Assembly (NCBI GenBank): GCA_036320915.1
Contig: JAXBDG010000001.1
Location: forward strand, 248,001-312,000
Reading direction: 5' to 3'
DNA from: Linnemannia elongata
Taxonomy: Eukaryota > Mortierellomycota > Mortierellomycetes > Mortierellales > Mortierellaceae
DNA: 64,000 nucleotides
In this document: one piece after another, positions 9,942 to 20,719 of the stretch
How the letters are laid out: the number at the start of each line of letters is the position of its first letter
Position numbering within the stretch: position 1 is the stretch's first letter
Program-made: the position numbers and the translations under genes
Notes under the pieces: model-generated
What the model saw: the letters and a program-made list of their open reading frames with translations, nothing else
What the model was told of the DNA's origin: nothing
Database searches by the model: none

Positions 9942-12900
9942 TCAATGGTGCTGGTTGGCAACCACGACAACATTGCCAACCGCCGCAGCTGCAGCGACAG
10001 CAGCCGCTGCCTGCTCCGCGCTCATTGATCCACTTCCGTTCCCCATCCCATGACCGTGGCCGTGACCGTGACCATGACCATGACCTTGACCGTGTCCGTG
10101 TCCGTGTCCGAGTCCAGGTCCATGGCTCTGGCTCAAGGGATGGATTCCTCCACTAATCAAACTGTTCCCGTTGCTCAAGTTGGCCGCAAAGGCAGCGGCG
10201 GTGGCGGCATCCGTAAATGCAGCCATGGGCTGACCTGGACCTGCCGAGAAGGATGACCTGTTCGAGCTTTGACCCTGGGTCTTGGGCTTGTGGTAGATAT
10301 GGCACTTGTGAGCATGGCGGTACCACAACATCGAGTTCTGACGCTTGTGGTTCGAAATCGGGATCCACTCATTACACTGGTGGCACAATCCCTCGATATC
10401 GTCCTGCTCCATCTGGCGCGTCTGGATCGGGTTCGAAAACAACTTGCCCGACACCGATGAGATTCCATGGAAGAACTGCTTATGATACCTAGTGTGACAG
10501 CGGAGCAAAAAAATCCAACAAATTAATCAATTGTCACTTTCGTAAAAAGTCTAATCTCATAGAGCTCAACCTATCGAAAGGTAGGCTTACCAGAAGGCAC
10601 TGTTCTTGAGCTGGAGCCACTTGCCGGGAACGCAAGTGTCACAGAAACCCTCCTTGGCCTGGCCGACGTTACGGACCCATTGAGGTGTGTACTGGTCGCC
10701 TTCGTATCGCAGCTTCTGCTTCCTGGCTGTGGGATCGCCATGGAGTTCGCTGCCTTCAAATTCCAATCCACTCGAGCCGGTGGCGGTACCAGAAGCATCA
10801 TCGAAACCAGCACCGCCTTCCTCGTCCTCACCTCCAGCACTGGCTCCAGCACCGGCTCCACTCGCTCCAGCGTTGTTTCCTGCGAAACCGTTGACCAATC
10901 CAGCGACAGCCTCGGGATCCAAGGCATCGCCCATCGACATCGATCGGCCTTTAGCCTTGGCGATCTTGCTCGCAGCCTTGGTCGCCTTGGGTTTGGCCTT
11001 AGCCTTGGCCCCAGAAACTCCTCCGTTTAGCTGCTGTGGAGGCAAGCCATAGCTGGGGTCCATGCGATCATGCGAGATCGAGTGGCGAAGAGTGTGGACA
11101 GGCTCAGTCAAGGGCATGTTCGACAGCTGGTACAAGTTGGACTCACCGCCCATGGGGCCACCTGCAGCCGACACGTGATGGGGATGGACTCCTTGTCCGT
11201 TCATCTGCATGTGCAAAGGAACTGACGTTGGGGGCATCGCCGAGCCAAGACCATTGTTCATGTTGTTGATGCTGTTATGGTAGACCTGGAGGTGAAGCGC
11301 CATATCTGGTGGCTGCCAGTTCTGGACCGATGTGCCTTGGGTGGGGGTACCCGAGAGACCAGAAGCTCCCATCTCAGCTGTCGTTGTTGGAGGGTTGAAC
11401 GAGTTGAGAGATCCCATGTAGCTGCTGTACATGTCGACGGATTTTGTCCGCTTGCGATGGTAGTTTTCCTCGGGAGCAGCGGCGCTGTTGTCGTTGTTGT
11501 TGTTGGCGGCGCCTAACCCCAAACCAATCAAGTTTTGGTCCATATTGGGCTCCTGTTTGATGTGGAAAGGCGAGTGATTGGGTCCCTTGTCATCGCCACT
11601 GCTGATACCACTACTAGCACCCGAGGACGTCGTTAAATGGCTGTTGTCCGATGACGGTTGTGCTGAGGACTGCTGGTTCACTCCTGGAAGCGACTGACGT
11701 ATTTGATCCAGACCCTGCGCCACATTGGCATCCATCAAGGACCGCTTGCGTTCCCGGACGGGGATGGGACCAAAGGACAGGCCCGAAGGAGGCCGTGACA
11801 TTTGCATGCTGGTGGGAGTCGAGCCCATGCTGGAGGGAGAATACTGGAAGGATCCAGCAGGACTACTGATGGTTCTGTTCCGAACTCGTGCAGCAGCCTT
11901 GCCTGCCGCAAAGTTCGGGGCGCCCGTTGGAGTGCCGTAAATCTTTTGGTTCAACTGCTGCTGCTGCGGGTGCAATGGCGGCGTCAACGAATGAGGACTC
12001 TTGGCGTACTCGACACCCGGGCTTGACAGATTGCGGACATGAGGCGAATGTGATGCTGCCAGTGTTTGAGACCGGAGATGAAGTCGCTGTTGATGCATGT
12101 GTTGTTGTTGCAATGCCTGTTGGTGCTGAGCATGCTGTATTTGTTGCTGGTGAGCCTGTTGTTGAAGACGGAGCTGCTGCTGTTGATGCTGGTGAGCTTG
12201 CTGTTGCTGGACGAGATTAGCCATAGAGATGTGAGTTGTCAGGGGAGGAATAGGAGCATCGCTATTTACAAAGTAACCGGACGAGTTGGTGAAGGCTGGT
12301 GGCATCGATGACTGGAATCCAGGCCGTGCGTGCTCCAATGATCCCTGCTCGTTGCCGCCATTGCTCTCCAGGAGGGTTGGGTCCGAAGAGTTGGAAAGTG
12401 GGTGTGCCTTGTTGTCGTAGGCAGGCATCGAAAAGGGATGGACAGAGGCTGACATCATATCCACCGAATTGTTGGACCAAATGGACGGCAACATGCCCTC
12501 TGTCTCGTTAGGATGTTGACCAGGGATCTGACCAGATTGCTCCAGTGACAATTCAGACGATGGCTCCTTTGACAATGGGTGCATTTGAGCCGAACCGTGG
12601 TTGCTGTTGTTGTTGCTGGTGTTGTTATATTGCTCAGGCTGAAGGTGGAGTGGCTCCTCTCCCATCGAAAACATCGAGTTCATCCGGATCATGTTGGCGG
12701 TATCGGCATCGAGGATGACACTATTACTCCTGGAGGGTTGGGCGCTTCTCACATCGCCGTCAACGCTATTGTCTCCCGGGCTCGACCGCGACTGAGGCAT
12801 AAAGTCCAGAAAGCTCATCATGGCCAACCCTGTCCCGATTCCTTGGTGGTCATATTCATCATTCTCGTATCCTAGGCCACCGCCGGTTGAGCTCTGTTGA

Positions 12901-13344
12901 GAATGAAGGTCGCCGACGGGATGCTCAAAGTCAAAGTGGGTAAAGTCTGAAGGTGAATCATCGCCGACTGTAGAGGCCAGACTGATGATGCTGCCACGAT
13001 CTTGACGAGCCCGGAGTCGGTCCTCTCTGCTTCCCATGGATAAGAGGGAGTGGAAGGATGCGCGATGGGTGAGACCATGGCCTTGGGTTTCAAGCCAGAG
13101 TGGTCTTGGCGTGACGGTGTGTGCCTGAGACATGGTCTGGGCGTGGATACTGGTCTCCATGGTGGGCAAAGTAGCAGAGGTCATTGAGGTGAGGGTGACG
13201 TGATAGGGGTGAGTAGACTCCATGGACAGCGATTGAGCCTGGGCTTGGGACAGAGCGTGAGAATGGGACATAGGGTGCTGTTGCTGCTGCTGTTGGAGCT
13301 GCTGCTGATGCTGTTGCTGTTGATGGTGTTGTTGTTGCTGTTGC

Positions 13345-13381
<37 letters not shown>

Positions 13382-13439
13382 GAGAAGCAGGCTGGAACTG
13401 GCGCAAGTCCAGAGGCTGTTGAGGGTGCTCCATCATCAT
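9942..13439 (-). CDS. Transcription regulator with Rua1-type C-terminal zinc domain
   Basis: Two exons: 13439-10591 and 10488-9942, joined by a 102-bp intron with a conserved Trp-Tyr junction. From the first ATG (13439, MMMEHPQQPL) the product is 1131 residues. The frame stays open without an ATG back to 13676, so an upstream exon may add residues. The N-terminal part is disordered, with long Gln/His tracts. The conserved end matches the Rua1_C family (named after the Ustilago regulator Rua1). Its signatures are YTPQWVRNVGQAKEGFCDTC, WLQLKNSAFWYHKQFFHG, GLCHQCNEWIPI and WYRHAHKCH, whose paired Cys and His residues probably bind zinc. A basic AKAKPKATKAASKIAKAKGR stretch precedes it and may be a nuclear signal or DNA contact. 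The tail carries an unusual Gly-His repeat (GHGHGHGQGHGHGHGHGHG). Probable nuclear regulator; targets unknown. Confidence 0.88.
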
Positions 13440-13679
13440 ATCTAGAGGCCGTCCTTTCGAGGGGGGTTGGGAACGAGACTGAGGCTGAGGCTGGGGCGTT
13501 GAGCGAGATTGATTTTGGTCGCTGATTAGGACCGTGTCCTGTGACGACGGATCAAGGGTAGCGGAGTTGACTAGGGAGGAGGTATGGCTCGACTCTTCAG
13601 ATTCTATTGAGGGGACGGTCGTAGGAGTGGAGTGGAGTAGGGTTGGGTGGGGTGAAAGGGAGAGGGAAGGAATCAATTA

Positions 13680-16422
13680 AAGAGGGAAGGGAATGGAAGG
13701 AATAGAAGGAGAGAGGAGTGAAAGGGAGAAAAGAAAAGAAGAGGTGGAAGAGGAAGGTTAGTCAACCAGAAAGTCGTCTTTAAGAGCTGGGTGAAGGACC
13801 GGGCGTTGATTGGTGTGGTGGACACAAGGCCACATTGGGTTATCTGGAGGATGATTTGTTGCAACAACAATGAAAACAATAAAAAAAGAACAAAGAGAAC
13901 ACGAAACGGAACGAAACGAAAGGGAGGGAGGAGGGTAAATAGGTAGGTAGACAGACAGAGAGACAGAGAGCAGGAAGGTAGACAGCCAGGTTGGTAGAAA
14001 ACACAACACCACTCGCCTTGGGGCATGTAGAAAAGGGCGCAATGGTTCAGTCATTGAATAATAGGCAAGGTGTTCAGACTCATGAAAACAAATAAACACA
14101 CTAAGAGAAAGGGGAGGGAGGAAATAGGAAATAGCACAGAGGATAACACAGGGGGGGAATCATGCTGAACCTGCTTTGTGCACTGCGTGAGGATGTGCTT
14201 GTCTGTTCTTTATGTGCGTGCGTGTGGGAGCGGAAAATGTGGATATTCGCAAGGACCTTTTTTTTTTAGTTAAAAGGGGTGAACAAGAGGAATAGAGGGC
14301 AGTGAAGGCGAAGATATAGGCAATCGCTGTAGGAAAAAGAAATGTTGCAGCAGGGGCAAGTGAACTGAAGAGTTGCAAGGGTGTACAAAAAGGGAAAAGG
14401 GGGAAGATGGGACGGGAGTAGGAAGGGAAGGGAGGAAGGACGAGATGGGTACCCAACAATGGGAGAGAAAGAAGGGGGGATGGATTGGATTCCATGGGTG
14501 AGCAGTACAGCTATACCCATTGCAAGGATGGGATGGGATGGGGATAGACCAGGGCCCAGCCCAAAAGTTGTTCGTTGACCGGAGGGGGAAGAGAAGGGGG
14601 CACAAGGGAGGGAAGGGAGGATAGAAAGAAGAAACTTTCATACATGAAAAAAGTGAAGGAGGGGGGTGATTGAAATGGAGTGGAGTAAAGTGGATTGATC
14701 GTGGTGGGGGATATAAATGGGATGTTATTAGAAGCACACACAAGGGGTACAGACAAGATTGACAGTGGAGCAGTGGCAGTAAAGGGAAGAACAAAATAAA
14801 CAGCCAGCAGACTGCAGAGGTATGGAATTGCCTCGATAGCCATACCCATGTACACTGGAGAAGATATGTAAGAAAAAAAAGAAAAAATAAGAATAATACT
14901 CCCCCATGGGAACCACATTGGATGCGCAGAAAAGAGTGAGTGTGTGAACTAAGCAAGGACAGATGGCAGTTACCAATCGGACAGACACCGAGAGGGACAA
15001 GTGACTGACTGGCAGTGAATGTTCACACACATCACGGGCCCCTCGTACTCTCACACGAACCCCTCCCAGGGTCATCTAAGAGTATGTATGGGTAGAGTGG
15101 TACATATCGGGGATGGTACACTTTTCTTTTTTTTTCCCTGTCTCTTCTGAGCAATTGACGAGTAGTGCAGGGGGTCTCCAGGGTGGGTAGGGTTGGGATA
15201 GGAGAGAGAGAGAGAACAAACGGACAGACGAGTGGGAAGAATGGAGTACCACTCGCTCTAAGGGTCCAATTATTTTTGCTCAAATCGGATCTCGAGGAGG
15301 ACATGAGAGAGAGAGAGAGAGCGAGGAGGGAAGAGGGAGATATGCTACCAGTGGTGCGTCCAGGATGTGTGTGTGTATATGTATATGAGTGGGAATAAAG
15401 CGCATGTGCAAATAAAGAGTGATGTGCAAAATAAACATCAAAGGGACAGACGGCACTTGAACTTGGAACTAACAGCCAGACAAAGTGACAGAGGGACAGA
15501 CAGAGTTTTCTCGCCTTCCCTCGCTCACTCACTCTACTCACTCACTTAGTCTTTATCTGTGCTCAAAACAAAAGGCACAACCCCGTCAACTGAACCCACA
15601 TTCTCTTTTTTCTCAACTCAGTCAGTCACGACCCCGACAACCGAGTAACAAGTCGAAATGCATTGGCCACCAACTTTTTTTTTTTTTTTCTTTTTTTCTC
15701 TTCATTCTTATTCTCATTCCCTTCATTCAAAAAGAAAAAGGCATACCCAAAAAGGTGTGCTGGTGTGGTCGAGAGTTTTTTTTTTAAAAAACAGGTCAGG
15801 AAAGGTGACAGAGACAGAAGTAGTGAAGAGGTGTGGTAGGATAGTGGTAGAGGCAGGTGTTGTGCAGGGGTGTTAAGGAAATGAGACGCAGAAGCTGAAG
15901 AAGTGAATGAAAAGAAAGAAAAAGTAGAAGAATGAGGTACAAGGAGAGATAAAGATAACAAAAGGGGGACCGTTCAGGAAAAGAGCTTACAAAGGCAGTA
16001 ATAGATAGAAAGGAAGGAAGGAAGAAGTGAAAACCACCAGGCCAGCCAGCGCAAACAAGAAAGTAATAAGTAGTGAACAGAGAAGAGAAAACTAGGGGGT
16101 GGACTAGGAGAACAGTACACAAACACGTACATAAGGGCAAGAACGAACACATTGACAGACAGATAGACAGATAGACAAAAACAGACAGACAAAGACAGAC
16201 AGACAGACAAACAAAAGGGACGAGGGCACCAACAAGAACAGAAAAAAAAAGCACGCAATCAGGGGAATAAAGGAGAACAGCACTACCAAACACCCGTCTG
16301 TGTGTGAATGGGAGTGATGCGGCTGAGTTTCTCTTTTGTTATAGGGGTGAAGTGCAATGCGAGGAGTGAAAGACTGGTTGTGGTTGGGTAGGTGTTGGTT
16401 GTTTCGATTATAGCGAATGGGC

Positions 16423-16464
<42 letters not shown>

Positions 16465-17330
16465 GAATGATGAATGAATGAATAAATGAATGAGTGTTGA
16501 AGGCAGGGGTAGAGGTTGTTGTTATTTACAGGTATGGTTGCAGACAGGCAGGTGTTACGAAGGAGCAGGCAGGAAGGAGCAGGCAGGACAGAGACAGGAG
16601 AGACGCGTAACAGTACAGTGTTATGTAAAGGAGGAAAGAGGAAAGAGGAAAGAGGAAAAGGAAGGTGAAGGTGGGCGGAGGAAGAAGGGGTTCAGGTAAG
16701 TGAAGGAACGAAGGTAGGGGAAAGAGGGGTTGGAGGAGAAAGAGTTGTACAAAGAAAAGAAGAGAGAGAAAGAAAGAAGAGTGAACGAGGAAGAGAAGGG
16801 AAGAGAAGAGAAAAGAGAACAGAAGAGGAGAGAGAAAGAAAAAAGGAAAGAGAAAGTGTGGTTGCTTTTTGTTTGTTGTTGTTTGTTGTTGGTTCTTATT
16901 TGTTGTTTTCGAAGAGTACAAAAGAGTACAAAAACAAAGGTAACAATGGTTGTCTTCCTCGGAGGAAAAAAAAATGCGGCACAAGGCAAAAGGGAAAAGG
17001 AGAGAAAGAAGAAGAAGAACGAGAAGAAGAAGAACAAGGGCAAAGAAAGAGGAAAGGGAAAAGGAGATGGATGGTGGTGATGATTGTCGATGCCAATTTG
17101 TGTATGTAAATGCTGTGTGTACAAAGAAAGATAAAGGGAGGTATGCTTGTTTGTTGTTGTCTTTTTTTTGGTTGATTGTTATGTTTGTAGATATAGAGAG
17201 AGTGTGTGTGAGTGTAGAATGGGTAACAAGATGAAGTAAAGGACAAAGAGGAAAAAAGAAAAATGATAGTGCGAGAATAAAAGAGGCGAAATAAATAAGG
17301 TGGCGACTTTTTTTTTTTTTTTTTTTTTTT
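13680..17330. other. Long upstream region, purine-rich on + strand
   Basis: About 3.6 kb without a supported gene, upstream of the minus-strand Rua1-type gene. The + strand is rich in G/A, so the gene's sense strand is CT-rich. It contains a (GT)n tract at 16424-16459 and AGAC repeats near 16160-16210. All open frames here are low complexity. Confidence 0.5.
16424..16459. repeat. (GT)18 microsatellite
   Basis: Uninterrupted GT dinucleotides, 36 bp, in an intergenic region. Confidence 0.95.
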
Positions 17331-17332
17331 TT

Positions 17333-17557
17333 GGAAATGAACGCGTCAAGGACGGGAGGCGCAACTGGCTGTGACATTTGATCAATGATCTCTTGAACTT
17401 GAACCATACAGACTCTCCCTGTATCCATCTCATCACTATCACCATCACCATCACTCGCATCGCCATCATCTTCATAAATCCACTTCTTTACCTTTCCTTC
17501 CGCGTCCCCTGTCGTGTCTGCAAAGTCACTCAGTCCGTCGTCTGTTTGTCTGTTTGT
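17333..17557 (-). CDS. Candidate coding exon(s), acidic, unidentified
   Basis: The minus-strand frame is open and coding-like. It includes TDDGLSDFADTTGDAEGK, KKWIYEDDGDASDGDGDSDE and VQVQEIIDQMSQPVAPPVLD, then runs into a poly-A/poly-Lys tract without a stop. A GTAAAG donor lies inside it after GDAEGK. A second coding-like stretch at 17950-18035 reads ARDVEGDSREGRGFGMESAG and ends at a GCG|GTCAGT donor. The reading phases would allow 20602-18748, then 18035-17950, then 17557-17333 to be exons of one gene, which would give the Ser/Thr-rich protein an acidic C-terminus. The joins and the 3' end are uncertain. Confidence 0.35.
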
Positions 17558-17727
17558 CTGTTTGTCTGTTCTTCTGTTCCTCCGTCGCCTCCCCTCTCTC
17601 CCCTCCTCTTCCCTTCCTCCCCCCCTTTCAAAAATTCACCCCCTGTCTCTCCCTTCCTGCCCTCACTCCCCTTGGCCAGGACAGACAGGTCAGATAAACC
17701 CATTTCATTCTATCCACGAATCCGTCG

Positions 17728-17729
<2 letters not shown>

Positions 17730-17778
<49 letters not shown>
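17730..17778. repeat. (CT)24 microsatellite
   Basis: Uninterrupted CT dinucleotides in a pyrimidine-rich stretch on the + strand. Confidence 0.95.
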
Positions 17779-17780
<2 letters not shown>

Positions 17781-18747
17781 GCCATTGTTCAATTCACTTT
17801 TGCTACTATACCCTGCCCCCCCTTATTTTCTTCTTTTTCTTCTTTTTCATTCATCGATTTCTCATTCGCCCTCACACAGTCTCTCCGTCGGTCTCTGTCT
17901 GTTTATCGACTTGTGTTCACCCCTCGTTTTCTAACGATCAGGAACTGACCGCAGTGTACGATGATGTCTGTTCATGACCCGCACTTTCCATTCCAAATCC
18001 TCTCCCTTCCCTGCTATCTCCTTCTACATCCCGTGCTTCATTTCTTCCCGGTGGTGCAGGGGAAAGGAAAAAGCGGACATAAAAAAAAGGATTGACCATG
18101 TACAAGATAGAAAGAGATGCAAGGATGGAAGGGAAAATGAGGGGTGAAATTTTGGGAAGAAAAAAAAAAAAAAAAAAAAAAAAAAGAAAATGGATGGGAG
18201 AATAGAACGGATAGAACGGATATGGAGTGCTGCTGCTGTACGAAGGCAACCTCACACTCCCCTTTCTTTCTTTTTGCTGTCTGTCTTCTCATGCCTGCTG
18301 ACATCGTAAGGCCGTGTTTGCCCATCGTGCACAGAAAACAAAACTGGGAAGTATGTAAGAAGGAAAAGTGCGCTCAAAGTATGAACCAATAAAACGGAAA
18401 AATGACAGAGAAGTAAAAAAAAAATAAAGTAAAGATGAACCATATCTCTCTCCCATTGTACGACTTTACAATCCATCCTCCCTATTTTTCTCGTTTTGTG
18501 TTTTCTGTACGTTTTGTGTTTTCGTATTTGCACGCGGAATAAGAAAATAATATAACGTAAAAAGGGAAAAACGATGCAGAAGTGAGAATCAAAAATAGGG
18601 ATGTGCAGGGAATGGATAGGATGTAGAGTTATTACAAAAGCAAGAAAAAAAAAACAATGAAAAGCTCCTAGTGGAGGCTATGTTTCCTTTCTTTCCCTGC
18701 TTCGTTTTCTTTTCCTTGCTTTCTTTCCTTCTTATTTTTTTCCTTAC

Positions 18748-20602
18748 CTTGCATAGCAGTAGACCAAGGAGAAGAGGAGGACGAGACAAGAGTAGTAGTC
18801 GAGGTCGAGGATGAGCCATCTTCCTCTGCCGATCGCATGCGTGTGTGTTGCTGCTGCAGTCTCCTTTGCCTGTGTTGTTGTTGCTGCTGCAGCTGCAGTT
18901 GTTGTTGGTGTTGTAGACGGTGATAGCTGTGTAGACGATGACGAGGATGAGGAGAAGGGTGTTGAGGATGAGGATGGTGCATAGGGGTGTGGGAAGAGGG
19001 CAAGGAAGGCGAAAATGATTGGAGCATTGCTTGTGCTGTTGTAGTTGTTGTTGTTGCTATTGTTGTTGGCGTTGATGAAGGTGCTGTAACTGAAGATGGA
19101 TGAAGATTAGAGGAAGAACAATTGGAAGGAGAAGAAAGAGGGAGTGAAGGTGAAGATTGTGTTGCTCTCTTTTGTTGTTGCGTGATATGGGAGAATATTG
19201 AGGAGGATGGAGAACTATGACCTGGCGACGAGGCTGAGGAGGAATTGGATGTAGTTGTCGTTGTTGTTGTTGTTGTTGTTGTTGTTGAGGTGGTGGCAGT
19301 GGTAGGGGTTGACGAGGAAGGAGGATGAAGGAGAGGAGACGAAGAAGAAGGGTGATGCAGCCAGCTCATCGGCTGCAGCAGCGCATGCATTTGGTCCCGC
19401 CCATGTTCAATATTCTCCTTAATGTCGCCGCTGCTCTCCTCCCCCTTATCATTGTTGTTATTGTTGTTTGTCGTAGTACCTTCGATAGTCGTGGTGTAGT
19501 TGGCGTTGTTGGCGTTGTTATTGTTGGCAAGGAGGCTACTCGTACTACTGTTATTGCTGTGCCCACCATCGTTATTATTGCCGTTATTGTTCATATGATA
19601 CTGCTGGTGCTGCTGGGACGGGGACTGGTGGTCATCATGCGTATTAGCAATGACAGTCGACATCAAGTCTAGAGCCGCATCCATATCCATATCTATGTTC
19701 ATGTCCATCACTCCAATATCCAATAACGCACGCACACGAGCCAGATCGTTCTCGGACGTATTTGCGAGGTCGTTGTGTTGATTTGGGTCCCAAGACAAGT
19801 CCCCTTGTTGTTGTTGCGAGTGTTGTGGGTGCGGAGAGGGAGTGCCGTAAGTGTTCTGATGGAAGTGGTATGATCCATTTGTGACAGGCCCCTGCCCCTG
19901 ACCCTGAGATTGTGAAGGTGGGGTGGTAGCCCAGGACAAGGCCTTGTGGAAGGATGAGGATGGGGTGGAAGGGCTGCTGGAGTGACTCTGTGGATAGGAA
20001 TGGACATCCGATAATGAAGATGGGGTGCTGGTGCTGCTAGCCATCGCTGTGGCTGCAACAGAGGATGAAACGGGCGGAGGCGGCGATTTTGTCGATGTGG
20101 GCATGGGTGTGGAAAAAGCAGGGGTGAGAAGCTGTAAAGATTGATCAGTGGTCGTGGACGCGGCAAGGTGAGTCGAGACAGTGAAGGGGGATGAAGGGGA
20201 GGAGGACGAGAAGGTAGCTGTCGGGGTTGTCGGAAGTCGAATCGACAGTTTTGTTGTTGTGCTTGAAGATGGTGCAGACAATATGGCGTTGTTATTGTTG
20301 TTGACAATGAGTGAGCAATTGCTGTTATTGTTTCCAACAAGGAGACGCGAGGAAGTAGGTGAAGTTGTTGTAGATGTACCTCTTGTGGGTATGTCGTTGT
20401 CGTGAACAAGGGGGCAGTTGTTGATATCGTTGTTGGTATCGTTGTTGCCGTCAATGTCAATGCTGTTGTCGTTAGAGGTGGACGAGTTGGTCCATGAAAG
20501 GGTTGTAGCGGTGGTGTTTGTGTTTGACAAAGATGAAAATGACGAGGAGGGAGGAGGAGTGTCTGCAGCCAAGAAAAGTGACGATGAAGGGACAAAGGGC
20601 AT
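18748..20602 (-). CDS. Ser/Thr/Asn-rich low-complexity protein, N-terminal exon
   Basis: ATG at 20602 (MPFVPSSSLFLAADTPPP). The frame is open for about 618 codons to a good donor (CAAG|GTAAGG at 18748/18747). Without splicing it would run on to a stop at 18668 through a Lys-rich tail that looks intronic. The protein is dominated by Ser, Thr, Asn and Gln. One denser segment, NDLARVRALLDIGVMDMNID then MDMDAALDLMSTVIANTHDD (about residues 281-320), looks like a short amphipathic helix pair and could be an interaction motif. Such composition is common in fungal transcription or signalling proteins, but no domain is recognised. The 3' exons probably lie at 17950-18035 and 17333-17557. Confidence 0.6.
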
Positions 20603-20719
20603 GGTCAGTTCTATCGTTTACGATTCGTTCTACTGTTGCTGGTTGGGCAGAAGAGAAGGGAACCCGTGCGTGGTGTTGTTATGCCGGGACCTCTGGGAAT
20701 CAGCATCCAACAAGTAGCA

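Noticed and set aside
13200..13445. + strand Leu-rich ORF
   Set aside because: It is the antisense of the poly-Gln tract in the Rua1-type gene.
16526..17428. 300-codon minus frame
   Set aside because: Only the first part (17333-17428) is coding-like; beyond the poly-T tract it is low-complexity translation of pyrimidine DNA.
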